Of a stretch of DNA of 64,000 nucleotides, positions 16,674-25,955 are shown one piece after another. Positions within the stretch are counted from its first letter, which is position 1. Every line of letters starts with the position of its first letter. Location: contig DWWL01000003.1 in NCBI GenBank assembly GCA_019119775.1, forward strand, positions 1-64,000. Direction: 5' to 3'. A model generated the notes under the pieces. It was not told the DNA's origin and made no database searches. It saw nothing but the letters and a program-made list of their open reading frames with translations. This stretch comes from Candidatus Lachnoclostridium pullistercoris. Lineage in GTDB: Bacteria > Bacillota > Clostridia > Lachnospirales > Lachnospiraceae. The translations under genes and the position numbers were made by a program.

Positions 16674-17435
16674 TTAAGAGCGGCGGCGGACAGGCAGTTT
16701 CCTGAGTCCCATATGGATCAGGAAGGCGCCTGCCGCCGCCGCTGCCACGTATAGGGCATTTCCCCAGAAAATCCCGATTTTCAGCGCGATCTGATGAAAC
16801 ACAATCTGCGAAGAAGGATGGTAGGGAGAAATATAGAACATGGCAATGTTGGTGTCAGGTCCGGCGGCCCAGTTGATGAAAAGGGCGATGAGACAGCAGA
16901 CCAGAAAAATGGACAGTCCCGGTAGAAAATCCCTGGCCCGCCGGCCCGCCTCTCCGGAAAAGGCGGCGGTGAACCCGGCAAAAATCAGCACAAAATGCCA
17001 GATAAAGCCGTGAAGGGTCAGGGTGATGTATGGGTGCATCAGACCGCTGGGCTCTGCGAGGGCCAAAAATCCGCCGAGCAGGCCGAAATCCTGCAGAAAG
17101 GCACAGACTGCTTTCCTCCCGCCGGCCGGAAGAAACGGCAGAAGCAGGCACAGATACATGGGAATGCTGCAGAGCTGGAAGGGAAAATACCACCAGTCGT
17201 AGACCCCCGGGTGCACCGCTAGCGTGAGAAAAAGCTGTTTATAGACTTCACTGACGGCCAGAAAAAGGCCGCAGAAAAAGAGCAGCCGGATCGGGTCTGC
17301 CTTGCGCCGGTGGAGGAAAACAGCCAGGCAGATGGAAAAAGAAATTCCGGCGAGGCTGAGCAGAATATGAAAAAAAGAGTAGGGCTGGGGCGGCGTCATG
17401 GGCCACGCAGTCATCTTAAGCAGTTTGGTCAGCAT
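16674..17435 (-). CDS. YwaF/TIGR02206-like integral membrane protein
   Basis: The 253-residue membrane protein has six to seven hydrophobic segments and conserved-looking QLCSIPMYLCLLLPFLPA and LHGFIWHFVLIFAGF stretches, resembling the YwaF (TIGR02206/TMEM164-like) family of unknown function. An upstream in-frame ATG would add nine residues, but AAGGAGAAC sits 5 bp before the ATG at 17435. It is convergent with dsdA. Confidence 0.65.
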   Translation of the reverse strand: MLTKLLKMTAWPMTPPQPYSFFHILLSLAGISFSICLAVFLHRRKADPIRLLFFCGLFLAVSEVYKQLFLTLAVHPGVYDWWYFPFQLCSIPMYLCLLLPFLPAGGRKAVCAFLQDFGLLGGFLALAEPSGLMHPYITLTLHGFIWHFVLIFAGFTAAFSGEAGRRARDFLPGLSIFLVCCLIALFINWAAGPDTNIAMFYISPYHPSSQIVFHQIALKIGIFWGNALYVAAAAAGAFLIHMGLRKLPVRRRS

Positions 17436-17496
17436 GGAAAGTTCTCCTTGAAGCAGAATCATTTCCGAGAACCGGAAATGTCAGTCCCAGTATAAT

Positions 17497-17534
17497 CCCG
17501 CCGGCAGAGAAATGCAAATGATTCTGCCGGCGGG
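17497..17534. repeat. Inverted repeat upstream of the YwaF-like gene
   Basis: CCCGCCGGCAGA (17497-17508) and TCTGCCGGCGGG (17523-17534) form a perfect 12-bp stem. It lies between the 5' end of the YwaF-like gene and the 3' end of the next leftward gene, so it probably terminates transcription of the gene at 17569-18063. Confidence 0.65.
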
Positions 17535-17568
17535 GGAACGTTCTGGTCGGAATTCCTTCTGCCGGCTC

Positions 17569-18063
17569 CTACGCGCAGCAGAAGACTACGACTGCGTCCG
17601 GGTCCGTCACGGCGGGCACGCTTCTGGTGGCGGAAGAGTAGAGGACCAGCAGATAGTGGCCGGCGGGATTTCCGCAGAAAGGCTGGCCGTTGGGGTAGGC
17701 GATGACCGTGTTTCCGGACAGGTTTAACTGCAGAGTCCCGCCGGCGTTGATCAGATTTTCATCGTAATAGCTGAAATCCACCATGCGTCCCTTCGCGTCC
17801 TTTACAATGGCCGTCACCCGGTACTGGGGCGGGAAGATCAGAGGAGCCGGGGCGGACGCGTCATAGAAAGCGGTGATGGAATCTCCGACTCCAAGGGGCT
17901 CCTGATTGAAAATGTAGGTGTAGGGGGTAACGACCAGATTGACCATTCCCTGGTAGGCGGTGGAAATGGAGATCATGAGAGAACAGCCGCACCAGCTGCC
18001 GGCGGAAGACTGCATGGGCTCAATCTGGGAGATGGTTCCGGTAATGGGAAAAAAAGAAGCCAT
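17569..18063 (-). CDS. Hypothetical beta-rich protein, C-terminal CCA
   Basis: I do not recognise this 164-residue protein. It has no signal peptide or membrane helix, is rich in Val, Ile, Tyr, Pro and Gly in alternating patterns suggesting a beta sandwich, and has Cys in SWCGCSLM, PFCGNP and the terminal VVFCCA. GGAGG precedes the ATG by 9 bp. The character (leaderless, beta-rich, Cys-containing) resembles the DUF4397 protein at 9518-10429, though no clear homology is visible. Confidence 0.6.
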   Translation of the reverse strand: MASFFPITGTISQIEPMQSSAGSWCGCSLMISISTAYQGMVNLVVTPYTYIFNQEPLGVGDSITAFYDASAPAPLIFPPQYRVTAIVKDAKGRMVDFSYYDENLINAGGTLQLNLSGNTVIAYPNGQPFCGNPAGHYLLVLYSSATRSVPAVTDPDAVVVFCCA

Positions 18064-18136
18064 AAAAAAACCTCCGCAATAGATTCTAACCTATTATATG
18101 GAGGCGCAGACAGAGGGGTGAAGAAAAGTTTTCCCC

Positions 18137-18172
18137 CAAAAAAGAGAGCCGGCAGCCCGAAGGCGCCGGCAG
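18137..18172 (-). terminator. Terminator of pncB
   Basis: Minus strand GCCGGCGCCTTCGGGCTGCC-GGC hairpin followed by TCTCTTTTTTG. Between it and the pncB stop are repeated AGCGGGAA/TTCCCGCT half-stems (18185-18220). Confidence 0.7.
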
Positions 18173-18229
18173 TAAAAGGATGATTTTCCCGCTGAAACGG
18201 GAGGATGACTTCCCGCTGGAGAAAAATAA

Positions 18230-19693
18230 TTATCTTCCGTTGAAATGATAGGAATCCAGCAGCTGGTTTTTCATGTGCCACAGCTCGTTGGAGAGGTCCA
18301 CGTGCACCTCGTGGGGGTTTACCAGACGTCTGGATTCCTCCCAGAGCGTATCCAGCTCCTTTAAGCAGTAATCCCGGATTTCCATGACCTTCGGAGAATG
18401 GTACACGCATTTCCCTTTCTGGAATACAGGAACCAGAAGCTCTCTGAGCGTGTAGGTTCCGGGGGCCAGCAGCGTCTTCTTCCACGTCTCAATGGGGTCG
18501 AAGAGCAGCAGGGAATTGTTGCTGTCGTATGTTTCATCGACCAGGCAGATCAGATCAGCAATGATCTTTCCAGTTTCCTTTTCATAGATTCTCTGAATGG
18601 TCTTGTTGCCCGGATTGGTGATCTTCTCCGCGTTCTCGGACAGTTTGATCTTCGGGATAAATTTGCCCGTGTTCCGGTCCATAATGGCCGCCAGCTTGTA
18701 GACACCTCCGAAGGAAGGAGAATCTTTGGAGGTGATCAGGTTGGTGCCCACGCCCCAGGAATTGATGGCGGCGCCCTGGAGCTTTAAGCTGGCGATCAGG
18801 TGCTCGTCCAGGTCGTTGGAGGCGGAGATGACCGCGTCTGGAAATCCTGCGGCATCCAGCATTTTTTTCGCCTTTTTGGAGAGGTAGGCCAGGTCGCCGC
18901 TGTCTAAGCGGATTCCATAGAAAGTGAGGGGAATGCCGGCCTCGCGCATTTCCGTAAAGACTTTGATGGCGTTGGGAATGCCTGATTTTAAAGTGTCATA
19001 GGTGTCCACCAGCAGGATGCAGGCGTCTGGATAGAGGCGGGCGTAGGTGCGGAACGCGGTCAGCTCGTCGGGAAAGCTCATGATCCAGCTGTGGGCGTGG
19101 GTCCCCTTGATGGGAACGTCAAACATCTGGCCGGCCAGCACGTTGGATGTGCCGATGCAGCCGGCGATCATGGCCGCCCTGGCCCCGTATATGCCGGCGT
19201 CCGGTCCCTGGGCCCTGCGCAGTCCGAACTCCATCACCCCGTCCCCGGCGGCCGCGTATACCACTCTGGCCGCCTTGGTGGCGATGAGGCTCTGGTGATT
19301 GATGATGTTCAAGAGGGCGGTTTCCACCAGCTGGGCTTCCATGATGGGAGCGACCACTTTTACCAGCGGCTCCCGGGGGAAGACTACGGTTCCCTCCGGG
19401 ATGGCGTAGACGTCGCCGGAGAACCGGAAATGGAGGAGATAGTCCAGAAAGTCTTCCTGGAACATGCCGGTGGAGCGGAGGTAGTCCACGTCCTCCTGGT
19501 CAAAGTGGAGATTTTCCAGATATTCGATCACCTGCTCTAAGCCGGCACAGACGGCGTAGCCGTTGCCGTCCGGATTGTTGCGGTAAAAGGCGTCAAAGAC
19601 CACGGTTTCGTTGGCGTTCTTCTCCTTAAAATAGCCCTGCATCATGGTCAGTTCATAAAAGTCAGTTAAAAGCGTGAGATTTCTCTTGTTCAT
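18230..19693 (-). CDS. pncB: Nicotinate phosphoribosyltransferase
   Basis: This 487-residue enzyme converts nicotinate and PRPP to nicotinate mononucleotide in NAD salvage. The N-terminus NLTLLTDFYELTMMQGYF is the family signature. GTHAHSWIMSFPDE carries the catalytic His region, and GIRLDSGDLAYLSKKA and ISASNDLDE are phosphate-binding loops. I chose the ATG at 19693, 7 bp downstream of CAGGAGGAA; upstream in-frame sequence is Arg-rich and non-conserved in character. It is monocistronic, driven by the promoter at 19818-19846 and divergent from ileS. Confidence 0.93.
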   Translation of the reverse strand: MNKRNLTLLTDFYELTMMQGYFKEKNANETVVFDAFYRNNPDGNGYAVCAGLEQVIEYLENLHFDQEDVDYLRSTGMFQEDFLDYLLHFRFSGDVYAIPEGTVVFPREPLVKVVAPIMEAQLVETALLNIINHQSLIATKAARVVYAAAGDGVMEFGLRRAQGPDAGIYGARAAMIAGCIGTSNVLAGQMFDVPIKGTHAHSWIMSFPDELTAFRTYARLYPDACILLVDTYDTLKSGIPNAIKVFTEMREAGIPLTFYGIRLDSGDLAYLSKKAKKMLDAAGFPDAVISASNDLDEHLIASLKLQGAAINSWGVGTNLITSKDSPSFGGVYKLAAIMDRNTGKFIPKIKLSENAEKITNPGNKTIQRIYEKETGKIIADLICLVDETYDSNNSLLLFDPIETWKKTLLAPGTYTLRELLVPVFQKGKCVYHSPKVMEIRDYCLKELDTLWEESRRLVNPHEVHVDLSNELWHMKNQLLDSYHFNGR

Positions 19694-19817
19694 AATCTTC
19701 CTCCTGCGTCTCAGGCGGCCCTCGGCCGGATCGTATTTTAGGGGATGCCGGGACGGGCGGCTGGCGCGGTCCGGCATCGTGGGGACAGGCGATCTTCTGT
19801 CCCGCCGTCTTTTAGGT

Positions 19818-19846
19818 AGTATAGCACAATCCGCAGAAATATCAAA
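19818..19846 (-). promoter_or_regulatory. Promoter of pncB
   Basis: Minus strand TTTGAT (19846-19841), 17 bp, extended -10 TGCTATACT (TATACT at 19823-19818). Confidence 0.75.
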
Positions 19847-19854
19847 CAAATCCC

Positions 19855-19883
19855 TTGACATTTGATACCCGGAAATTTATACT
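19855..19883 (+). promoter_or_regulatory. Sigma-A promoter of the ileS T-box transcript
   Basis: TTGACA (19855-19860), exactly 17 bp, TATACT (19878-19883). The start near 19890 gives a leader of about 340 nt. Confidence 0.88.
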
Positions 19884-19889
19884 GGAGTA

Positions 19890-20142
19890 GTTAATAAATG
19901 GAAAGACTGAGAAGGAGAGAGTAGCACTGCCGGAAAAGTGGCAGCGAGCCGGGGAAGGTGAAAGCCCGGCATGAGTAGGGCAGAGGTGAAGATCACTCCG
20001 GAGTTGCCGGCTGAAGAGTCAGTAAGCCAGGACGTATTTCTCACGTTACAGAGAACTCATATGACAGTATGCAGCAATAGGTGGTAAACGAAGAGGTTTG
20101 GAAGGCTTCGTCCTGAGTGTACAGGGCGGGGCTTTTTTCTTC
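19890..20142 (+). promoter_or_regulatory. T-box riboswitch, Ile (ATC) specifier, controlling ileS
   Basis: The leader has T-box landmarks in order: a stem I distal region AGCGAGCCGGGGAAGGTG with AAAGCCCGGC, a specifier segment GAAGATCACTCCGGAG with an ATC codon for isoleucine, and the T-box core ATAGGTGGTAAACG. The core's TGGT can pair with the uncharged tRNA-Ile acceptor end. A terminator follows (CGTCCTG/CAGGGCG plus a T6 run near 20116-20138), with the competing antiterminator CGAAGAGG...CTTCG. Uncharged tRNA-Ile should favour readthrough into ileS. Confidence 0.88.
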
Positions 20143-20230
20143 ATATGCCGTACCGGACGGCGCCTGCCGGCGTTTCTTCCGGCCCTGATTTTAAGGGGCC
20201 TGTGCTGCGGAAAGAGTAAGGAGGAAAATT

Positions 20231-23200
20231 ATGTACGACAAAGTATCCACGGATCTCAATTTTGTGGACAGGGAAAAAAAGGTAGAGAAGTTCTGGAAGG
20301 ACAACCACATTTTTGAGAAGAGCATCGAGACGAGGGCAAAGGGGACGCCCTATGTGTTCTATGATGGACCGCCTACGGCCAACGGCAAGCCCCACATCGG
20401 CCATGTGCTGACCCGTGTCATCAAAGATATGATCCCAAGGTACCGGGCAATGAAGGGATATATGGTTCCCAGAAAAGCCGGATGGGACACCCATGGACTT
20501 CCCGTGGAGCTGGAAGTGGAAAAATCCCTGGGTCTGGACGGCAAGGAGCAGATCGAGGAGTACGGTCTGGAGCCGTTTATCCAGCACTGCAAGGAGAGCG
20601 TCTGGAAGTATAAAGGCATGTGGGAAGATTTCTCCAATACCGTCGGATTCTGGGCGGATATGGATCATCCCTACGTGACCTACGACAATACATTTATCGA
20701 GTCTGAGTGGTGGGCGTTAAAGAAGATCTGGGATAAGGGACTTCTCTACAAAGGCTTCAAGATCGTTCCCTACTGCCCCAGATGCGGCACCCCCCTGTCC
20801 TCCCACGAGGTGGCTCAGGGATACAAGGATGTAAAAGAGCGCTCAGCCATCGTCCGCTTTAAGGCAAAAGGCGAGGACGCCTACATTCTGGCATGGACCA
20901 CCACGCCCTGGACTCTGCCCTCCAACGTGGCTCTCTGCGTCAACCCGGACGAGACTTACGTGAAGGTAAAGGCCGGAGACGGAATGGTCTACTACATGGC
21001 AGAAGCTCTGGTGGAGAAGATCCTCGGCGGCCTGGGCGAGTACCAGGTGCTGGAGAAATATATCGGAAAAGACCTGGAGTACAAAGAGTATGAGCCCCTG
21101 TTTGACTGCGCGGCCCAGGTAGCTGAGAAGCAGAGAAGAAAGGGATTTTATGTCACCTGCGACACCTACGTCACTCTGACAGACGGAACCGGCGTGGTTC
21201 ACATTGCTCCGGCCTTCGGTGAGGACGACTCCAAGGTGGGAAGAAACTACAACCTGCCCTTCGTTCAGCTGGTGGACGGCAAAGGCGATATGACGGCAGA
21301 GACTCCCTGGCCGGGCGTGTTCGTAAAGAAAGCCGATCCTATGGTCTTAAAAAATCTGGAGGAGAGAGGACTGCTCTTTGACGCTCCCGTGTTTGAGCAC
21401 AGCTATCCCCACTGCTGGAGATGCGACACTCCTCTGATCTACTACGCGAGAGAATCCTGGTTCATCAAGATGACCGCGGTGAAGGATGACTTAATCCGCA
21501 ACAACAACACCATCAACTGGGTTCCGGAGAGCATCGGCAAGGGACGTTTCGGCGACTGGCTGGAGAATGTTCAGGACTGGGGCTTAAGCCGCAACCGTTA
21601 CTGGGGCACGCCCTTAAATATCTGGGAGTGCGAGTGCGGCCATCAGCACTCCATCGGCAGCATCGAAGAGTTAAAGAGCATGTCGAAAAACTGCCCGGAC
21701 AACATCGAGCTGCACCGGCCCTACATTGACCAGGTGACGATCACCTGTCCGGTCTGCGGAAAAGAGATGCACCGGGTTCCGGAAGTGATCGACTGCTGGT
21801 TCGACTCCGGTTCCATGCCCTTTGCCCAGCACCACTATCCCTTTGAAAACAAGGAGCTGTTTGAGTCCCAGTTCCCGGCAGACTTTATCTCTGAGGCTGT
21901 GGACCAGACAAGAGGATGGTTCTACTCCCTGCTGGCCATCTCCACTCTGATCTTCAACAAGGCGCCCTTTAAGAACGTAATCGTCATGGGCCATGTGCAG
22001 GATGAGAACGGCCAGAAGATGAGCAAGTCCAAGGGCAACGCGGTAGACCCGTTTGACGCTCTGGCCACCTACGGCGCAGACGCCATCCGCTGGTATTTCT
22101 ACGTGAGCAGCGCGCCCTGGCTGCCGAAGCGTTTCCACGGAAAAGCGGTGCAGGAGTGCCAGAGAAAGTTTATGGGCACTCTGTGGAACACTTACGCATT
22201 TTATGTGCTCTACGCGAATATTGATGAATTTGACGCCACAAAGCATGAGCTGGAGTATGATAAGCTCCCGGTCATGGACAAATGGCTTCTGTCTAAATTA
22301 AACAGCACGGTGAAGACGGTGGACAGCTGTCTGAACGACTATAAGGTTCCGGAGGCGGCCAACGCTCTTCAGGATTTTGTGGACGACATGAGCAACTGGT
22401 ATGTGAGGAGAAGCCGCAGCCGCTTCTGGGCGAAAGGCATGGAGCAGGATAAGATCAACGCTTACATGACTCTTTACACGGCGCTCAGCACCATCTGCAA
22501 GGCAGCTGCGCCCATGATCCCCTTTATGACGGAGGATATTTACCAGAATCTGGTGAGAAAGATCGACAAGAACGCTCCGGAGAGCATTCATCTGTGCGAC
22601 TTCCCGGCTGTGCGCGAGGAGATGATCGACAAAGAGCTGGAAGACAAGATGGACGAAGTCTTAAAGGTAGTGGTTATGGGCCGCGCCGCCAGAAATACCG
22701 CCGCCATCAAGAACCGTCAGCCCATCGGACGGATGTTCGTGAAGGGCAAGGTTCTGCCGGAGTTCTACCAGGAGATCATCGAGGATGAGCTGAATGTGAA
22801 GAAGGTGGAGTTTACCGACGACGTGAGAGCGTTTACGTCCTACACCTTCAAGCCGCAGTTAAAGACGGTAGGCCCCAAATACGGAAAGCTCTTAGGAAAG
22901 ATCAAACAGGCACTTGCAGAGGTGGACGGCAACCAGGCTATGGACACCTTAAATGAGACGGGAGTCCTGACCTTCGACTTTGACGGCCAGCACGTAGAGC
23001 TTGCCAAGGAAGATCTGCTCATTGATATGGCTCAGAAAGACGGCTTTGTGTCAGAGGGCGACAACACCATGACGGTGGTTCTGGATACCAACCTGACGCC
23101 GGAGCTGATCGAGGAAGGCTTTGTCCGCGAGATCGTAAGCAAGATCCAGACCATGAGAAAAGAAGCCGGCTTCGAGGTGATGGACCACATCGCGGTTTAC

Positions 23201-23368
23201 GAGCAGGACAGCGAGAAGATCGAGGAGATCTTAAAGAAAAATGAGGAAACCGTCCGCAGAGAGGTCATGGCAGACCGGATCGAATATGGAAAAACGGCAG
23301 GCTATGTCAAGGAGTGGAATATTAACGGGGAGAAAGTAACGTTGGGAGTGGAAAAGCTCACCGACTGA
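20231..23368 (+). CDS. ileS: Isoleucyl-tRNA synthetase, long (IleS2-like) type
   Basis: This 1045-residue class I synthetase charges tRNA-Ile. HIGH appears as GKPHIGHVLTR, KMSKS as GQKMSKSKGNAVDP. The editing domain contains AWTTTPWTLPSN, and YCPRCGTPLSSHEVAQGY and CPVCGKEMHRVPE are Cys-pair insertions. The length exceeds the about 920 residues of Bacillus-type IleS and fits the longer eukaryote-like IleS2 lineage, which includes mupirocin-resistant enzymes. The C-terminal DUF5915-like region is intact. It is controlled by the Ile T-box and followed 15 bp later by glgP. Confidence 0.95.
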   Translation: MYDKVSTDLNFVDREKKVEKFWKDNHIFEKSIETRAKGTPYVFYDGPPTANGKPHIGHVLTRVIKDMIPRYRAMKGYMVPRKAGWDTHGLPVELEVEKSLGLDGKEQIEEYGLEPFIQHCKESVWKYKGMWEDFSNTVGFWADMDHPYVTYDNTFIESEWWALKKIWDKGLLYKGFKIVPYCPRCGTPLSSHEVAQGYKDVKERSAIVRFKAKGEDAYILAWTTTPWTLPSNVALCVNPDETYVKVKAGDGMVYYMAEALVEKILGGLGEYQVLEKYIGKDLEYKEYEPLFDCAAQVAEKQRRKGFYVTCDTYVTLTDGTGVVHIAPAFGEDDSKVGRNYNLPFVQLVDGKGDMTAETPWPGVFVKKADPMVLKNLEERGLLFDAPVFEHSYPHCWRCDTPLIYYARESWFIKMTAVKDDLIRNNNTINWVPESIGKGRFGDWLENVQDWGLSRNRYWGTPLNIWECECGHQHSIGSIEELKSMSKNCPDNIELHRPYIDQVTITCPVCGKEMHRVPEVIDCWFDSGSMPFAQHHYPFENKELFESQFPADFISEAVDQTRGWFYSLLAISTLIFNKAPFKNVIVMGHVQDENGQKMSKSKGNAVDPFDALATYGADAIRWYFYVSSAPWLPKRFHGKAVQECQRKFMGTLWNTYAFYVLYANIDEFDATKHELEYDKLPVMDKWLLSKLNSTVKTVDSCLNDYKVPEAANALQDFVDDMSNWYVRRSRSRFWAKGMEQDKINAYMTLYTALSTICKAAAPMIPFMTEDIYQNLVRKIDKNAPESIHLCDFPAVREEMIDKELEDKMDEVLKVVVMGRAARNTAAIKNRQPIGRMFVKGKVLPEFYQEIIEDELNVKKVEFTDDVRAFTSYTFKPQLKTVGPKYGKLLGKIKQALAEVDGNQAMDTLNETGVLTFDFDGQHVELAKEDLLIDMAQKDGFVSEGDNTMTVVLDTNLTPELIEEGFVREIVSKIQTMRKEAGFEVMDHIAVYEQDSEKIEEILKKNEETVRREVMADRIEYGKTAGYVKEWNINGEKVTLGVEKLTD

Positions 23369-23383
23369 ATTTAGGAGGCAGAC

Positions 23384-25849
23384 ATGTATCAGGGATTTGA
23401 TAAGGAAACGTTTAAAAAGAGTGTGATCGCCAATGCGAAGAATCTGTTCCGCAGAACGATTGACGAGGTGACTCCGGCTCAGGCGTACCAGGCAGTGGCA
23501 TATGCCATCAAAGACGTGATTATTGACGAGTGGATCGCCACCCAGAAGGAGATTGTCAAGCAGGATTCCAAAAAGTTATATTATCTTTCCATGGAATTTT
23601 TGGTGGGACGGTATCTGGGAAACAACATCATCAGCATCTGTGCCCAGAAAGAGGTCAAGGAAGTGCTGGATGAGCTGGGATTCGATCTGAACGTGATCGA
23701 GGACCAGGAGAGAGATCCGGCTCTCGGAAACGGAGGTCTGGGACGTCTGGCCGCCTGTTTCCTGGATTCTCTGGCAACTCTCGGATATCCCGCATACGGC
23801 TGCGGAATCCGCTACCGCTACGGCATGTTCAAACAGAAAATTGAGAATGGTTTTCAGGTAGAAGTGCCGGATGAGTGGCTCAAGGACGGCTACCCCTTTG
23901 AGGTGCGCCGTTCCGAATACGCTACGGAAGTGAAGTTCGGCGGTTATGTGGACATTCAGTGGGACGGCCACAAGAATAATTTCATCCAGAAAGGCTACCA
24001 GTCTGTACTGGCAGTTCCCTACGATCTGCCGGTTGTGGGCTACGGAAACAACGTGGTGGACACCCTGCGCATCTGGGATGCCCAGCCGGTGGACAGCTTC
24101 AACCTCTCTGAGTTTGACCGGGGAGATTACAACCGCGCGGTAGAGCAGGAGAACCTGGCAAAGAACCTGGTGGAAGTGCTCTATCCCAACGACAACCACT
24201 ATGCAGGCAAGGAGCTGCGGTTAAAACAGCAGTACTTCTTCATTTCCGCCAGCGTGCAGCTTGCCATCCGGAAATTTAAGGAGAACCACAACAACATTTT
24301 TGAGCTGCCGGACAAGGTAGTGTTCCAGATGAACGACACCCATCCCACTGTAGCAGTTCCGGAGCTGATGCGCATCCTCATGGACGAGGAAGGCTTAAGC
24401 TGGGACGAGGCGTGGGACATCACTACCAGAACATGTGCCTACACCAACCACACCATCATGGCAGAGGCCCTGGAGAAATGGCCCATCGAGCTGTTCTCCC
24501 GTCTCCTTCCCAGAATCTATCAGATCGTGGAGGAGATCAACCGCCGCTTTGTGGCAGAGGTGCAGAAGAGATATCCGAACGACCCCGGAAAGGTCAACCG
24601 CATGGCCATCATCCACGACGGCCAGGTCCGCATGGCTTACATGGCCATTGTGGGCAGCTTCTCCGTCAACGGCGTGGCAAAACTCCACACAGAGATCTTA
24701 AAGCAGCAGGAGTTAAAGGACTTCTACGAGATGATGCCTCAGAAGTTCAACAATAAGACAAACGGCATCACCCAGAGACGGTTCCTGCTTCACGGCAACC
24801 CGCTCTTAGCGGACTGGGTGACGGACAAGATCGGCGACGAGTGGATCACTGACCTGTCCCACATGAAGAAGCTGGAAGTTTATGCTGACGACAAGAAATG
24901 CCAGCAGGAGTTCATGAACATCAAGTATCAGAACAAAGTCCGCCTGGCAAAATACATCAAGGAGCACAACGGCATCGACGTGGATCCCAGATCCATTTTC
25001 GACGTGCAGGTAAAACGTCTCCATGAGTACAAGCGCCAGCTGATGAACATTCTCCATGTGATGTATCTGTACAACAAGCTGAAAGACAACCCCAACATGG
25101 ATATGGTGCCCAGAACCTTTATCTTCGGCGCGAAGGCAGCTGCCGGCTACAAGAGAGCGAAGCTGACCATCAAGCTGATCAATTCCGTGGCGGATGTGAT
25201 CAACAACGACAAGAGCATCGGCGGAAAGATCAAGGTAGTGTTCATCGAGGACTACCGGGTATCCAACGCGGAGATTATCTTTGCCGCTGCCGACGTGAGC
25301 GAGCAGATCTCCACCGCCAGCAAGGAGGCTTCCGGAACAGGCAACATGAAGTTTATGCTGAACGGAGCTCTGACGCTGGGAACCATGGACGGAGCCAACG
25401 TGGAGATCGTGGAGGAAGTGGGCAAGGAGAACGCCTTCATCTTCGGCATGAGCTCTGACGAGGTCATTAACTACGAGAAGAACGGCGGCTACAATCCCAT
25501 GGATATCTTCAACAACGACCAGGATATCCGCCGGGTGCTGATGCAGCTGATCAACGGCTACTATGCTCCCCAGGATACGGAGCTGTTCCGGGATATTTAC
25601 GATTCCCTGTTAAATACCAAGAGCAGCGACCGGGCAGACACCTACTTCATCCTGAAGGATTTCCGCTCCTACGCGGAGGCCCACGACCGGATCGACAAGG
25701 CATACCGGGATGAGAGCTGGTGGGCGAAGGCCGCAATCCTCAACGTGGCCAACTGCGGAAAGTTCTCTTCTGACCGCACCATCAGAGAGTATGTAAGGGA
25801 CATCTGGCATCTGACGCCGATCACAGTGACCCTGGACAAAGCAGAATAA
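23384..25849 (+). CDS. glgP: Glycogen/alpha-glucan phosphorylase
   Basis: This 821-residue PLP-dependent enzyme releases glucose-1-phosphate from glycogen. The N-terminal YYLSMEFLVGR and GNGGLGRLAACFLDS are family signatures. QMNDTHPTVAVPELMR and VKRLHEYKRQLMN line the active site, and the PLP lysine is in EASGTGNMKFMLNG. TAGGAGG precedes the ATG. Its start 15 bp after ileS suggests T-box readthrough may also affect its transcription, an odd pairing. glgA lies elsewhere at 41995. Confidence 0.95.
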   Translation: MYQGFDKETFKKSVIANAKNLFRRTIDEVTPAQAYQAVAYAIKDVIIDEWIATQKEIVKQDSKKLYYLSMEFLVGRYLGNNIISICAQKEVKEVLDELGFDLNVIEDQERDPALGNGGLGRLAACFLDSLATLGYPAYGCGIRYRYGMFKQKIENGFQVEVPDEWLKDGYPFEVRRSEYATEVKFGGYVDIQWDGHKNNFIQKGYQSVLAVPYDLPVVGYGNNVVDTLRIWDAQPVDSFNLSEFDRGDYNRAVEQENLAKNLVEVLYPNDNHYAGKELRLKQQYFFISASVQLAIRKFKENHNNIFELPDKVVFQMNDTHPTVAVPELMRILMDEEGLSWDEAWDITTRTCAYTNHTIMAEALEKWPIELFSRLLPRIYQIVEEINRRFVAEVQKRYPNDPGKVNRMAIIHDGQVRMAYMAIVGSFSVNGVAKLHTEILKQQELKDFYEMMPQKFNNKTNGITQRRFLLHGNPLLADWVTDKIGDEWITDLSHMKKLEVYADDKKCQQEFMNIKYQNKVRLAKYIKEHNGIDVDPRSIFDVQVKRLHEYKRQLMNILHVMYLYNKLKDNPNMDMVPRTFIFGAKAAAGYKRAKLTIKLINSVADVINNDKSIGGKIKVVFIEDYRVSNAEIIFAAADVSEQISTASKEASGTGNMKFMLNGALTLGTMDGANVEIVEEVGKENAFIFGMSSDEVINYEKNGGYNPMDIFNNDQDIRRVLMQLINGYYAPQDTELFRDIYDSLLNTKSSDRADTYFILKDFRSYAEAHDRIDKAYRDESWWAKAAILNVANCGKFSSDRTIREYVRDIWHLTPITVTLDKAE

Positions 25850-25908
25850 GGAATTAAAAACTCCGCAGGCATGGCCGCCTGGGCCGCTGCCTGCAGGAAT
25901 AAATAAGG

Positions 25909-25955
25909 ATCCCCCCTCATAAGCTGATAACAGCAGTTTTTGAGGGGGGATTTTT
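25909..25955 (+). terminator. Terminator whose 3' arm carries the next gene's ribosome binding site
   Basis: ATCCCCCCTCA (25909-25919) pairs with TGAGGGGGGAT (25941-25951), then T5. The next ATG begins at 25956, so the GAGGGGGG Shine-Dalgarno is inside the hairpin. Another hairpin (GCAGGCA/TGCCTGC, 25864-25896) lies before it. Confidence 0.75.
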
